A stretch of DNA of 64,000 nucleotides from Ferdinandcohnia sp047246645 (GCF_047246645.1 NZ_JBFOKR010000013.1:62001-126000), one strand, 5' to 3'; shown: positions 43,757 through 53,328, counted from the stretch's first letter. Notes: generated by a model not told the origin, from the letters alone. Numbers and translations are program-made.

Positions 43757-44386
43757 TTATTGTGAAACAACCTTTGAAAGCCGCTCTACAATCTCATCGA
43801 TTTGTTGGTCTTTTAAACGATAACTCACAGGATTCACAATTAAACGCGAAGTAATGTCCGCGATATGTTCTAACTCTACAAGACCGTTCTCTTTTAGCGT
43901 ACGTCCAGTCGAAACAATATCCACAATACGGTCAGCAAGCCCAATAAGTGGAGCAAGCTCAATCGAACCATTCAGCTTAATAATTTCGACTTGCTCCCCA
44001 TTTTCTCGAAAATAACTTGATGCAATCTTCGGATATTTCGTTGCAATTTTAGGAGCAACGCCCGTTATCCTTGTATTAGGTAAACCAGCTACTGCTAGAT
44101 AACATTTGCTAATTTGAAGATCAAGAACTTCATAGACATCACGTTCTTCCTCAAGCATAACGTCTTTCCCGGCAATGCCAAGGTCTGCAACTCCATGCTC
44201 GACATATGTTGTCACATCCATCGGCTTTGCTAACATAAACCGAAACGATTCCTCAGGAACATCGATAATTAGCTTTCGAGAGTCATCAAATTCAGGCGGA
44301 AGAGCATAGCCAGCCTTTCGTAAAAGCTCAACTGCATCTTCAAAGATTCTTCCTTTAGGCATGGCAATCGTTAATATATCTTTCAT
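43757..44386 (-). CDS. hisG: ATP phosphoribosyltransferase catalytic subunit, short form
   Basis: First enzyme of histidine biosynthesis. The 209-residue short form lacks the C-terminal regulatory domain and needs HisZ, which is encoded just upstream. It shows AMPKGRIFED, DLGIAGKDV and the PRPP loop DIVSTGRTLKENGL. ATG at 44386 overlaps the hisZ stop by one base. Confidence 0.95.
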   Translation of the reverse strand: MKDILTIAMPKGRIFEDAVELLRKAGYALPPEFDDSRKLIIDVPEESFRFMLAKPMDVTTYVEHGVADLGIAGKDVMLEEERDVYEVLDLQISKCYLAVAGLPNTRITGVAPKIATKYPKIASSYFRENGEQVEIIKLNGSIELAPLIGLADRIVDIVSTGRTLKENGLVELEHIADITSRLIVNPVSYRLKDQQIDEIVERLSKVVSQ

Positions 44387-45558
44387 CACTTCTCCTCCTT
44401 CTTGGAATTCCCAATGAAAAAGGTAACTTCATTAAACGCCTTAACACATGCATCAACATCTTTTAATCCAGCAATATCTTGTAAAATCACTCGTTCACCT
44501 TGTTCTCTTCTCTCCATAGCAAATCGAATCGCTTCTTCTCGTTGCTCTGAGCTAAAAACAACACAATGAATAGCTGCTTCCGTATTAGGTAAATCTAACG
44601 CTTCAATTAATCGATCTAGCCGTACCGCAAATCCTGTCGCTGGTGCTGGGCGATCAAATTTATCAAACAATTGATCGTAGCGGCCGCCGTTTCCTACTAA
44701 AAATCCTACATTTTCTGCATATACCTCAAATAAAATACCTGTGTAATAACTCATATGACTCACAAGGTTAAAGTCTATTTTTATATGCTCTGTTACACCA
44801 AAGGCCTTTAGTTTTTGCCAAAGTTGCTCAAGCTCATCAACCGCTTTTCTCCCACTTTCGCTTTCTACGAGTTCCTTTGCATACGGTATTTTCGTCTCAT
44901 CACCTCTTAATTGTAAAAGGCTTAGTAAACGTTGCTTATCAATTGATGAAAGTTGCAGGTTATTCACATGCTGTCTGTAACCAACATAATTCTTTTCATA
45001 TAAATATCGACGAAGTACATCGGCTCTTTCTTCATTTCCAAGAATTTCAATGAAAAGAGATTTCACATATCCAATATGGCCAATTGGAACAGTAAAATTA
45101 GTAAGCCCCGCTTGTTTCAAAGCCGAAATCATTAATGCAATAACCTCTGCATCAGCACTTGTTGTACTGTCTCCAATGAACTCAATACCAATTTGTTCAA
45201 ATTCAGCAGGTCTGCCGCCTTCTCGTTGTTGGGCACGGAATACATTTTCCGAATAAGCAAGTCGTAACGGGTAGCCTTCCTTGTATAAACGGGAAGCTGC
45301 AACACGGGCAATCGGTGCTGTTAAATCTGGTCGTAATACAAGAGTTTGACCTTGTTGATCAAGTAGCTTAAACAACTGGCGATCTAGAATCGCGGAAGCT
45401 TCTCCAATTGTTTCGTAATATTCAAGAGTGGGTGTTTCAATGTATTGATATCCCCAACTTTCAATTTTTCTAGATATCGCATTACGGACTGTTTTTTTCG
45501 CTTCAAATAAAGCCGGTAATGTGTCTCTCATCCCTAAAGGCTTTTCAAACATTAACAC
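44386..45558 (-). CDS. hisZ: ATP phosphoribosyltransferase regulatory subunit
   Basis: A histidyl-tRNA synthetase-like protein without aminoacylation function, which binds HisG and mediates histidine feedback. Motif 2-like LRPDLTAPIARV and motif 3-like GNGGRYDQLFDKF are visible. The frame opens at TTG 45573. GTG at 45558 (then LMFEKPLGMRDTLP, as in B. subtilis) has GGTGGTG about 6 bases upstream and is chosen; ATG 45552 is an alternative. It is first in the his operon. Confidence 0.92.
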   Translation of the reverse strand: MLMFEKPLGMRDTLPALFEAKKTVRNAISRKIESWGYQYIETPTLEYYETIGEASAILDRQLFKLLDQQGQTLVLRPDLTAPIARVAASRLYKEGYPLRLAYSENVFRAQQREGGRPAEFEQIGIEFIGDSTTSADAEVIALMISALKQAGLTNFTVPIGHIGYVKSLFIEILGNEERADVLRRYLYEKNYVGYRQHVNNLQLSSIDKQRLLSLLQLRGDETKIPYAKELVESESGRKAVDELEQLWQKLKAFGVTEHIKIDFNLVSHMSYYTGILFEVYAENVGFLVGNGGRYDQLFDKFDRPAPATGFAVRLDRLIEALDLPNTEAAIHCVVFSSEQREEAIRFAMERREQGERVILQDIAGLKDVDACVKAFNEVTFFIGNSKKEEK

Positions 45559-45657
45559 GTTTTTCACCACCAAAATTTTATATACTTATCTTTTGTTAAA
45601 AACCTTATATTATCAATAGTTTAATAGGCATATAGTAATAATCAATTTATGAGTTCA

Positions 45658-45684
45658 CTTTAGTTCGCTAATATACTACCAAAG
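45658..45684. promoter_or_regulatory. Possible operator in the his leader
   Basis: An imperfect inverted repeat CTTTAGT..ACCAAAG with TAGTATATTA between, lying just after the expected transcription start. Its position suggests a repressor site for the his operon. The regulator is unknown to me. Confidence 0.35.
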
Positions 45685-45697
45685 TAAAGTATACCTT

Positions 45698-45726
45698 ATT
45701 TTACACCTTAGCTATAGTAGCGTCAA
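45698..45726 (-). promoter_or_regulatory. SigA-type promoter of the his operon
   Basis: On the minus strand TTGACG (45721-45726), a 17-bp spacer, TAAAAT (45698-45703), about 140 bp upstream of hisZ. No T-box features were found in the leader. Confidence 0.75.
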
Positions 45727-45916
45727 CCAAAAGTCGTGTGAATTCCTGGAAGAGAAGAACGTTTTTTTGTTTTTCTTCTGTTTTATTCACCTTGTGAATT
45801 GTGGATAATCTGAGGTGTGAATTAGGTTAGATGTGGATTATGTTGATAAAGTGGATAACTCAGTTAGAAAAAATGTAAGCAAGAGAGGAAGAAGAGAGGA
45901 TAAAAATGGAATATAG

Positions 45917-45962
45917 TGTCCTCCTGAGGTGGACAAGTGTATTTTTATGGTGCCTGACACCA
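45917..45962. repeat. Dispersed two-palindrome repeat, copy 3
   Basis: TGTCCTCCTGAGGTGGACA (45917-45935) and TGGTGCCTGACACCA (45948-45962), same order as copy 1. TGTGGATAA at 45800-45808 and AGTGGATAA near 45850 lie nearby. It is in the hisZ-yvoF gap. Confidence 0.85.
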
Positions 45963-46006
45963 TTGTGTATAGTGGGGATAATGAGGATAAGTTACATGCT
46001 CAAAAA

Positions 46007-46045
46007 AAGAGGAGGGCCTGTCCTATTGGACTGGTCCCTCCTCTT
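46007..46045 (-). terminator. Terminator of the yvoF operon, overlapping the stop codon
   Basis: AAGAGGAGGG pairs with CCCTCCTCTT and a T run follows on the minus strand. One arm is formed by the last yvoF codons and the stop codon lies in the loop. Confidence 0.85.
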
Positions 46046-46547
46046 GTAGGCGTTGTTGCATTTGTTCTTTTGTGTAGATGATTTGCATGGGGTTGCCTCC
46101 GACGAAGCAGCCGGGCGGTACATCTTTGTGTACGAGTGTGCCTGCTGATACGATTGCTCCGTCCCCTATTTCTACCCCTGGTAGAATGGTTGAGTTTGCA
46201 CCAATCATAACCTCGCTGCCAATTTTTACATCCCCAAGTCTATATTCCTTAATTAAGTATTCATGGGCCAGTATGGTTGTGTTGTAGCCAATGACTGTGT
46301 TTCGACCAACACTTATTTTTTCAGGAAACATCACATCAAGCATAACCATAAGTGCAAATGATGTTTGATCTCCAACCTTCATTCCCAGAAAGTTTTTGTA
46401 TAACCAGTTCTTCACTGCTAGAAATGGTGTATATCTTGCCAGTTGTATCACAATAAAGTTTCGGACAACCTTCCAAAAGGGAACGGTTTTATAAACATGC
46501 CAAAGCGAATTTGCACCAGAGACAGGATAACGTGTTGTCCTCCTCAC
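46023..46547 (-). CDS. yvoF: Hexapeptide-repeat acetyltransferase YvoF
   Basis: Left-handed beta-helix acyltransferase, 174 residues. Isoleucine-patch repeats cover about 75-160 (VGRNTVIGYNTTIL, VKIGSEVMIGANSTIL, VEIGDGAIVSAGTLV). The acceptor is unknown. It overlaps ppaX by four bases and keeps the B. subtilis order hprK-lgt-(yvoD)-ppaX-yvoF. Confidence 0.9.
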   Translation of the reverse strand: MRRTTRYPVSGANSLWHVYKTVPFWKVVRNFIVIQLARYTPFLAVKNWLYKNFLGMKVGDQTSFALMVMLDVMFPEKISVGRNTVIGYNTTILAHEYLIKEYRLGDVKIGSEVMIGANSTILPGVEIGDGAIVSAGTLVHKDVPPGCFVGGNPMQIIYTKEQMQQRLQEEGPVQ

Positions 46548-47230
46548 TTATGTGGTACCTCACGTTCGTTTTGTTTTGTAGATGCATTTTCTGTTGTTCC
46601 AACCAACTTCAGTAAATCATTCATTGTTTCAAGCATAAAATCGGGCTCATATTTTAGAAGGAATTCACTACCCTTTGCTGACCATGCTACACCTGCAGTA
46701 AGGGTATCTGCATTTTTTCCTGATAAAATATCATGATAATTATCCCCTATCATTATTGCCTCTTCAGCCTTAGCATCTAATAAAGATAGAGCAAGTTGAA
46801 CTGGTTCAGGGTCTGGTTTTGGCTTTTTTACATCATCAAGTGTTACGATGACATCAAAAAATTGATCTAATTTTGTTAGCTTCAATCCCATATTGACTGT
46901 ATTTCTCATTTTTGTTGTTACAATTCCCAGCTTAAGTCCTTGCTCCTTAAGGGCTTTTATTGTATTGAATACCCCAGGAAACTCAGTCACAAGTTCATCA
47001 TGTTTTTCATGATTAAACCTGCGGTATTCAGCAACCATCTCTTCCGCCCGATCAGGATCTAATGATGTAAATGTCTCATATAATGTAGGACCATTAAATG
47101 GGATGACATCTTCCTTCGTATATTGACCTGGATAATAAATTTCAAGTGTGTGTAAAAAAGATTCACTAATTAATTCATTCGTATCTATTAATGTCCCATC
47201 TAAATCAAATAACAGTGTATTAATTGCCAT
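46544..47230 (-). CDS. ppaX: Pyrophosphatase PpaX (HAD family)
   Basis: Hydrolyses pyrophosphate released by HprK/P when it dephosphorylates HPr and Crh by phosphorolysis. HAD motif I FDLDGTLIDT (8-17), motif II VTTK and motif III KPKPDPEP with GDNYHDILSG are visible. The product has 228 residues, slightly longer than the B. subtilis protein because of a charged C-terminal tail. It is clustered with hprK. Confidence 0.93.
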   Translation of the reverse strand: MAINTLLFDLDGTLIDTNELISESFLHTLEIYYPGQYTKEDVIPFNGPTLYETFTSLDPDRAEEMVAEYRRFNHEKHDELVTEFPGVFNTIKALKEQGLKLGIVTTKMRNTVNMGLKLTKLDQFFDVIVTLDDVKKPKPDPEPVQLALSLLDAKAEEAIMIGDNYHDILSGKNADTLTAGVAWSAKGSEFLLKYEPDFMLETMNDLLKLVGTTENASTKQNEREVPHK

Positions 47231-48164
47231 ATACTGCTTCCTTTCTGCTATTATGCTCTACCCGTCTCCAGATAAATGCAACCACCATTGTTAATAAGGT
47301 TGCTGTTACGAGGCGAATGATAAGCAATGGTAAAACAGGTATGCCAAGTGGAATAAAAATAAGGGTATCCTCGACGACAGCGTGACACGCTACTAGGAAA
47401 ATAAACGCCAATGTTAAATCCTTTTTACTTACATTATCCTCTTTTACTGCCTGAATCATTACACCTGCTCCGAAAGCTAGCCCGAACAATATTCCCGCTG
47501 CTAATGTTGTAGATGTGTTCTCCCTCATCCCCAGCACCTTAGTGACAGGTGACATCCATTTCGAAAATACATCTAGCCACTTTAATTCCTTTAAGATCTG
47601 AATCACGATCATAAGAGGAATGACAATGACTGCTAATTGTAGAATTCCAAGTGATGCTTTTTCTATTCCGGCAAATAAAATACTTCCCAAACCACTCACT
47701 TGTTCATCAGAGGCTGACACCAGTCCATACTTTGCTAGTTCACTTCCACCTTGCCAAACTAGATTAATAACGAATGCGGAGAAAAACGCAAGCCCAAGTC
47801 TTACTAAAACGATAATCCAAATCTTAATACCTACTTTTGCAGCAACAGTAGATTCGATAATCATATTATGTGAGAATGATAGCATTACAGCCAAAATAAA
47901 CACTTCTTTTACTGTTAAATCAAGGGTTAATATTGCGCCAATTCCCGCATACAAGTTTAAGAAATTCCCTAATACTAATGGAATAGCTGCGTCACCTGAT
48001 AATCCAAACCAGCCCATTATTGGAGAAATCCATTTGATAACCCAATCCAACGCTGGTGTGTGTTGCAAAAGTGCAACGATAAGGGTTACGGGAAAAATGA
48101 CTTTTCCTAATGTCCAAGTAGTCTTTAATCCAACGACTAGCCCTCTTTTGATTGTCTCTAGCAA
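47220..48164 (-). CDS. yvoD: Membrane protein YvoD (nucleoside-recognition/SpmAB-like)
   Basis: A 314-residue polytopic protein with about eight spans and two GATE/nucleoside-recognition-like halves. Family members include the spore maturation proteins SpmA and SpmB. Substrate and function are unknown. It overlaps ppaX by 11 bp and follows lgt by 24 bp. Confidence 0.85.
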   Translation of the reverse strand: MLETIKRGLVVGLKTTWTLGKVIFPVTLIVALLQHTPALDWVIKWISPIMGWFGLSGDAAIPLVLGNFLNLYAGIGAILTLDLTVKEVFILAVMLSFSHNMIIESTVAAKVGIKIWIIVLVRLGLAFFSAFVINLVWQGGSELAKYGLVSASDEQVSGLGSILFAGIEKASLGILQLAVIVIPLMIVIQILKELKWLDVFSKWMSPVTKVLGMRENTSTTLAAGILFGLAFGAGVMIQAVKEDNVSKKDLTLAFIFLVACHAVVEDTLIFIPLGIPVLPLLIIRLVTATLLTMVVAFIWRRVEHNSRKEAVYGN

Positions 48165-48188
48165 ATTTCCCCTCTCCCATCTGTATTG

Positions 48189-49001
48189 TTATTGTTCTAA
48201 ATATCTTTCTTTTGAAAGCCCTTTTGCTCTTCGGTAAAATATGAATGCCAATGCACCCACAATAAGAACAATCGAAATTAGCTGTGCCACTCGAATATCA
48301 CCAAGCATTAAACTATCCGTACGAAGTCCTTCTACAAACAGTCTTCCGACCGAATACCATACTACATACGTGAGGAACATTTCACCACGACGTAAGTTCA
48401 CTTTACGCAACCAAAGTAAAAGTGCAAATCCAACTAAACTCCATAGAGATTCATATAAAAATGTTGGGTGATAATATGTTCCTTTGATATTCATTTGGTC
48501 CATGATAAAGTCTGGTAAAACATTATAGAATGTTTGAATATGTTCTTCCCCAATTGGACCTCCATGAGCTTCCTGGTTCATGAAATTTCCCCAGCGACCA
48601 ATTGCCTGCCCTAAAATAATACTTGGTGCTGCAATATCAGCTATCTTCCAAAAAGATAGTCCTTTTACCTTTGCAAACACAATCGTAGTCACGACTGCAC
48701 CAATTAGTGCCCCGTGAATGGCGATTCCACCTTCCCAAATCGCGATGATTTTGGAAGGATTTTGTGAGTAGTAGTCCCACTTAAAGATAACGTAATAGAT
48801 TCTTGCACATATAATTGCTATTGGTACCGCAAATAACATGAGGTCCATAAAGGTATCCTTATGCATCCCTCGGCGTTCCGATTCCTTAATTGCTAAAAAT
48901 AGGGCTAACATCGTTCCCAGACCGATAATTAGTCCATACCATTGGATTGTTAATGGTCCAAGTTCCAAAAATACTGGATTTAGTGGTTTAATATTTTCCA
49001 T
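48189..49001 (-). CDS. lgt: Prolipoprotein diacylglyceryl transferase
   Basis: Transfers diacylglycerol to the lipobox cysteine of prolipoproteins, such as PotD in this window. The product has 270 residues, about seven spans, and the Lgt signature GRWGNFMNQEAHGGP (about 137-151). The conserved HGALIGA histidine motif is present. It is cotranscribed with hprK. Confidence 0.96.
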   Translation of the reverse strand: MENIKPLNPVFLELGPLTIQWYGLIIGLGTMLALFLAIKESERRGMHKDTFMDLMLFAVPIAIICARIYYVIFKWDYYSQNPSKIIAIWEGGIAIHGALIGAVVTTIVFAKVKGLSFWKIADIAAPSIILGQAIGRWGNFMNQEAHGGPIGEEHIQTFYNVLPDFIMDQMNIKGTYYHPTFLYESLWSLVGFALLLWLRKVNLRRGEMFLTYVVWYSVGRLFVEGLRTDSLMLGDIRVAQLISIVLIVGALAFIFYRRAKGLSKERYLEQ

Positions 49002-49057
49002 ATACTCAACTCCCTTTACCTTTTACTCATCAAACAAGTAATTTTACCTATATTTTC

Positions 49058-49993
49058 TTAATCATCATGGTCCTGTTCGCTGCCAATCGCGCTTGTCAGA
49101 CGATTTGAGAATTGCTCAGCAGCATTAAGTCCCATACGTTTCAAACGGAAATTCATCGCAGCCACTTCAATGATTACCGCTAAGTTTCGCCCTGGTCTAA
49201 CTGGAATTGTATATTTTGTTAACTCTGTGTCGATAATTTTCATTTTCTCTTCTTCAAGACCTAAACGATCATATTGTTTTGTTTGATCCCATAGCTCTAA
49301 ATTAACAACAAGCGTAATCCGTTTAAAATTACGAATCGCTCCTGCACCAAATAATGTCATCACATTAATAATTCCTAAACCTCGGATTTCAAGCAAATGT
49401 TCAATAAGCTCAGGTGCACTACCTACTAATGTGTCCTCGTCTTCCTGACGAATCTCTACACAATCATCAGCAACCAAACGGTGTCCACGTTTAACAAGCT
49501 CTAACGCAGTTTCACTTTTACCTACACCGCTCTTACCAATAATCAAGACACCCACACCGTATATATCAACAAGTACTCCATGTACTGCGGTTGTTGGAGC
49601 AAGCTTACTCTCTAAAAAATTAGTAATGCGCCCTGATAAACGAGTCGTTTTCATCTTTGATTTGATAACAGGTACCGATTCCTTTTCAGATGCCTCAATA
49701 AGCTCCAGAGGAACCTCCATATCTCGCGAAACAATTATTGCAGGCGTTATATCCGTACATAGCTTTTCCATGCGGTATATCTTTTCATCATGAGTCAATC
49801 TGTTAAAGAAGGTAATCTCAGTTTTTCCTAAAAGTTGAATACGTTCAGCTGGATAATAATCAAAAAAGCCAGCCAGTTCAATACCAGGTCTAGATATATC
49901 ACTTGTTGAGATAGGACGATTAATTCCTTCCTCTCCACTTACTAATTCTAAGTTGAATTTTTCAATTAAATCTTTTGTGCGGACTTTTGGCAC
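49058..49993 (-). CDS. hprK: HPr kinase/phosphorylase
   Basis: Phosphorylates HPr and Crh on Ser46 and reverses it with Pi. The product has 311 residues. It has P-loop GKSGVGKSET (about 153-162) and the HprK signature EIRGLGIINVMTLFG (about 202-216). The GTG start is 5 bases after GGAGGAG. It should feed CcpA-mediated control, relevant to the cre-like site before rpoN. Confidence 0.97.
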   Translation of the reverse strand: MPKVRTKDLIEKFNLELVSGEEGINRPISTSDISRPGIELAGFFDYYPAERIQLLGKTEITFFNRLTHDEKIYRMEKLCTDITPAIIVSRDMEVPLELIEASEKESVPVIKSKMKTTRLSGRITNFLESKLAPTTAVHGVLVDIYGVGVLIIGKSGVGKSETALELVKRGHRLVADDCVEIRQEDEDTLVGSAPELIEHLLEIRGLGIINVMTLFGAGAIRNFKRITLVVNLELWDQTKQYDRLGLEEEKMKIIDTELTKYTIPVRPGRNLAVIIEVAAMNFRLKRMGLNAAEQFSNRLTSAIGSEQDHDD

Positions 49994-50069
49994 AGTAACT
50001 CCTCCTTAGTAGGAAATACATAGATGCATACTATTTACTCTTCGTTATATGTAAGAACTCATTCTCTAT

Positions 50070-50097
50070 ATTTTAGCATTATTCTCTGTCACACCAA
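50070..50097 (-). promoter_or_regulatory. SigA-type promoter of the hprK-lgt operon
   Basis: On the minus strand TTGGTG (50092-50097), a 16-bp spacer and TAAAAT (50070-50075). Nothing else was found in 50098-50248. Confidence 0.6.
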
Positions 50098-50248
50098 AAC
50101 TTTTCTTACTAAAAATCTAATGTAAATCAAATATTCAGTCTTGAGAGCCTTGAACTCAAAAACATAATAAACACTGTATTTTTAAAGACCATGATCCAAC
50201 TTGCCCATTTTTAGGTTCACAGCTACTGTTGGGCATCACTAAAAGAAT

Positions 50249-50268
50249 AGCCCTACATGTGTAGGGCT
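50249..50268 (-). terminator. Terminator after the KinB-like kinase
   Basis: AGCCCTAC pairs with GTAGGGCT, just past the kinase stop codon, with a T-rich tail on the minus strand. Confidence 0.7.
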
Positions 50269-50271
50269 TAC

Positions 50272-51519
50272 TTATTTAGTAGTGAATGGAATAGTGATTA
50301 GAAAATTAGTCCCCTTTCCTTTCTCACTCTCCACCTCAATTTTTCCATTTAATTTATTTATCGTACTGTAAATAACGATCATTCCTAAACCCGTGCCTTC
50401 CTCTTTAGTTGAGTAATAAGGCTTGCCTATACGTGATATTTCGTCTTTCGTCATTCCGATACCTGTGTCCTTTATCTGAATCAAGATACTATCTTTACTG
50501 CTTTCTACCTCAACAGATAAAATTCCACCCTTATTTTGCATCGACTCAATGCCATTTTTGTACAAGTTGATTAAACACTGTTGAAGCTGATTTTTATCAA
50601 AACGAATAACAGATTTATTCGAAAAGAAATAATCGATAGTTACTTGATGAATGGTCGCATACGGAGTCATAATACTATTCACGTAATTAAACTCTTCCTC
50701 CAGATTGGAAGATACCATATTTTCCGCTTGTGGCTTAGCTAGAGACAGAAAATTACTCACAATTCCTTCTGCCCGTTTTAATTCTTGCAGTGAGAAACCA
50801 ATATATCGTTTCTCAGTTTTTTGGATATAATTCGATTCATTTAATAATTGTAAAAATCCATTTGTGACAGTCAGTGGATTTCTAATTTCATGTGATATAC
50901 TAGCGGCTAACTCACTGATAACATGTAACCGATCTGAATCTAAATATCTTTTGCGTGCCTTCGTATTTTCAATAATTTTTTCGATTAATGCCATGATGAT
51001 AATCGTTCCAAGGACATGAATCAACAGAACGTTGATAGTGATAATTACAAACTCCTTGTTAATTGACTCGAAAAACTGTCCTAAAATAATGAGATATGAT
51101 TTCATTGTTGCCAAAGAAACAAGACCAGCCACGATAATTCTCTTATGAGAAATTAAATTTATAAAATTCTTGGTCCAATAAGGAACAATGAAAAACACCA
51201 GTGTCGAAAAAAGAAATGAAGGTAAAACACCATCTCCCCCAATATAGAGACGATATATGTTTATAACAATATATAGTGGTAACGCAACCCTATAACCTCC
51301 GAAAAGGGAAGCGATAATAAACGGAATATACCGTAAGTCAAATATAAAACCAACCTCTAGTTTTATGGGAAAGGACATACAAAGTATGATTGTTATTGCA
51401 GAGAATAAAATAACTAATTTTTTGTTCTTTTTAATATAAGACCTATTTTCATAGAAAATAAGATAAAACAGCACTGGCAAGAGTAAGAACAAAAAATTGA
51501 TTAATAAAGTCTCAGTCAC
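50272..51519 (-). CDS. KinB-like sporulation sensor histidine kinase
   Basis: A membrane kinase of 415 residues. About six N-terminal spans carry a 5TM-type sensor (INIYRLYIGGDGV). A HisKA domain with ASISHEIRNPLTVTNGFLQLL (about 205-225) and a HATPase with DTGIGMTKDEI and GTGLGMIVIYS follow. The pattern resembles B. subtilis KinB, which feeds the Spo0A phosphorelay. The GTG at 51519 lies shortly after GGGGGAGG; an in-frame ATG at 51549 is less likely. It is an orphan with no adjacent regulator, consistent with a phosphorelay kinase. Confidence 0.83.
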   Translation of the reverse strand: MTETLLINFLFLLLPVLFYLIFYENRSYIKKNKKLVILFSAITIILCMSFPIKLEVGFIFDLRYIPFIIASLFGGYRVALPLYIVINIYRLYIGGDGVLPSFLFSTLVFFIVPYWTKNFINLISHKRIIVAGLVSLATMKSYLIILGQFFESINKEFVIITINVLLIHVLGTIIIMALIEKIIENTKARKRYLDSDRLHVISELAASISHEIRNPLTVTNGFLQLLNESNYIQKTEKRYIGFSLQELKRAEGIVSNFLSLAKPQAENMVSSNLEEEFNYVNSIMTPYATIHQVTIDYFFSNKSVIRFDKNQLQQCLINLYKNGIESMQNKGGILSVEVESSKDSILIQIKDTGIGMTKDEISRIGKPYYSTKEEGTGLGMIVIYSTINKLNGKIEVESEKGKGTNFLITIPFTTK

Positions 51520-51623
51520 ATGCCTCCCCCTTTCTTTAAGTAAATACATTTTATAATAACAGAAGTAGAAGGAGTTGTTCTATAGAAAATTAAGGGAGCA
51601 TGTATTTTTCATGCATAAAGAAA

Positions 51624-51646
51624 GACGCTAGGAAATGTCCTAACGC
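51624..51646 (-). terminator. Weak hairpin after yvlD
   Basis: GACGCTAGG pairs imperfectly with CCTAACGCC. On the minus strand it is followed by TTTCTTTATG, so a weak terminator. Confidence 0.45.
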
Positions 51647-51647
51647 C

Positions 51648-52010
51648 TTATTTCTTCTTCTCTTGCAGTGGTTTAACAATTACATTCTGGATTAACAAGT
51701 TTAACACTGAAATAATAACTGCTGCTAAAAGTGCCGTTCCAAAACCTTCAATAACGAAAGAGTCACCCATAATCGATTGCGTAATCATTAATGTAATGGC
51801 ATTAATTACGAATAAAAACAAGCCAAGTGATAATACGGTAACTGGTAATGTTAATAAAATCAGAATAGGTTTTACCAACACATTTAAAATTGATAAAATG
51901 ACACTTGCTAAAATGGCAGCGCCTATGCCTTCTAGGTAAAACGTATCAACATACCCCGCAACAACAATAAGAACAATACTATTAACAATAATACTAGCTA
52001 GCCATTTCAT
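51648..52010 (-). CDS. yvlD: YvlD membrane protein (four-span, phage-holin-4-2-like)
   Basis: A 120-residue protein with four hydrophobic segments and a lysine-rich C-terminus (LQEKKK). It belongs to the YvlD/DUF360 type of membrane proteins. It is the last gene of the yvlABCD operon, a known sigma-W regulon member in B. subtilis. Confidence 0.88.
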   Translation of the reverse strand: MKWLASIIVNSIVLIVVAGYVDTFYLEGIGAAILASVILSILNVLVKPILILLTLPVTVLSLGLFLFVINAITLMITQSIMGDSFVIEGFGTALLAAVIISVLNLLIQNVIVKPLQEKKK

Positions 52011-52016
52011 AGCTTT

Positions 52017-52211
52017 TTAAATTTCCATTTCATTTGGTACTACAAAGATCCATACTAGGTATATCAGACCTAACGAACCAAATCCTAAAAAGAATCCGAC
52101 AACTGTAAGTATACGAAGGAGTGACGCGTCAATACCAGTGTAGTCAGCAAGTCCGCCAAGTACTCCTCCAAGCATTCTGTTACGGGTTGAACGATATAAT
52201 TTCTTTTTCAT
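52017..52211 (-). CDS. yvlC: PspC-domain protein YvlC
   Basis: A 64-residue protein consisting of one PspC domain: KKLYRSTRNRMLGGVLGGLADYTGID and one membrane helix. It is probably part of an envelope-stress response. ATG at 52211 has GAGGTG 6 bases upstream; the upstream GTG at 52220 overlaps that site. Confidence 0.9.
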   Translation of the reverse strand: MKKKLYRSTRNRMLGGVLGGLADYTGIDASLLRILTVVGFFLGFGSLGLIYLVWIFVVPNEMEI

Positions 52212-52221
52212 ACTAAACACC

Positions 52222-53328
52222 TCAAAGTGGTTTTATAGTGATAGAGCCTGTTTTTGTTTCCGCAAATAAGTGAAGCTTCTGCCCCTTATCCTGATTCGCT
52301 TTAAAACGTAAGGATTTTTGTACGACTTCATTCTTTTCTTCAATGATCGACATCATCGGAAGTTCGGACTTGAAACCTCCTAGATTTGATTTTAGTTCTC
52401 CATCTACTTCATATTCATCTGCAATAAAGACATCAACACTACCTGTTGTTGTTTTTGCAAAAGCAGTGTGACACTTATCTCCTTCTAAGTTACAGGTAAT
52501 ATTCCCATTAAAGCTTTGCACATCAAGCTTTTCAAACTTTCCTGTCGCTTTCACAGACCCATTGATTGTCTCTGCTTCAAAATCTCTACTTACAATTTGC
52601 TCAGCATTGATATGACCATTTGCTGTTTCAACCTCAACCGTATCAGTTACAAGGTTTAACACCTTGATAGCACCGTTTGCTGTCTTAGCACGGAAGTCCT
52701 TTACTTGTAAATTTTCCCCACTAATTGGACCATTAAACATGCGAACCTTGATTGACTCATAATCCTCTTGTGGAACGAATATTTTCGCATGTACCTTCAT
52801 TTGCTTTTTCTGAATAGAAAGTCTAAGTGTTCCATTTTCAATTGAAAATAGTACGTCTTCTAAAAACGCTTTACGGGCACGGTCCTGGTTTTCAGTATTG
52901 TAAACCTTTGCTTCACACTCAACACGTACATCGCTTTCCTGCCAAGGAATAATCGTGATGCTGCCATTGGATACATCGAGGTCCAGTTTCTTAAGATAAA
53001 CATCTTGATGCTGGAATATATGTTTAACCTCAACCGCCGTCCCAAAGTTGAAATCTAAATCTAAGTCCTTAATCTTTTGTAAAGCAGTGTCTATGAAATC
53101 CATAAACTTATGTTTTACAGATCCATGCTTGCTGCTGTCATAGCTGCTTCCCTGCTGTCGTGATTCTTCATAGTTCACCTGTGTTGAAAGCTCAGTCTTG
53201 ATTTCTTGTGCTCTGTCACTTTGAGCACTTTCTCCTGAATGAAGCCTTTCAATAAGAATCACAGCCTCTTCTGCAGTGAGTTTTCCCTCTTCAACAAGCT
53301 TTAAAATTCGTTTTTGTTCTTCTTTCAT
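52222..53328 (-). CDS. yvlB: YvlB, DUF4097 adhesin-like beta-helix protein
   Basis: A 368-residue protein. An N-terminal short helical domain (1-35, KLVEEGKLTAEEAVILIERL) is typical of SHOCT-like/YvlB_N. The C-terminal beta-helix repeat region (about 105-368) has repeated xNGxI and TxNGSVxA turns. Function is unknown; it is linked to the PspC membrane stress system in B. subtilis. Confidence 0.88.
   Translation of the reverse strand: MKEEQKRILKLVEEGKLTAEEAVILIERLHSGESAQSDRAQEIKTELSTQVNYEESRQQGSSYDSSKHGSVKHKFMDFIDTALQKIKDLDLDFNFGTAVEVKHIFQHQDVYLKKLDLDVSNGSITIIPWQESDVRVECEAKVYNTENQDRARKAFLEDVLFSIENGTLRLSIQKKQMKVHAKIFVPQEDYESIKVRMFNGPISGENLQVKDFRAKTANGAIKVLNLVTDTVEVETANGHINAEQIVSRDFEAETINGSVKATGKFEKLDVQSFNGNITCNLEGDKCHTAFAKTTTGSVDVFIADEYEVDGELKSNLGGFKSELPMMSIIEEKNEVVQKSLRFKANQDKGQKLHLFAETKTGSITIKPL

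Noticed and set aside
45574..45900. T-box riboswitch in the his leader
   Set aside because: No AGGGTGG-type T-box or specifier stem was found, and there is no antiterminator-terminator pair.
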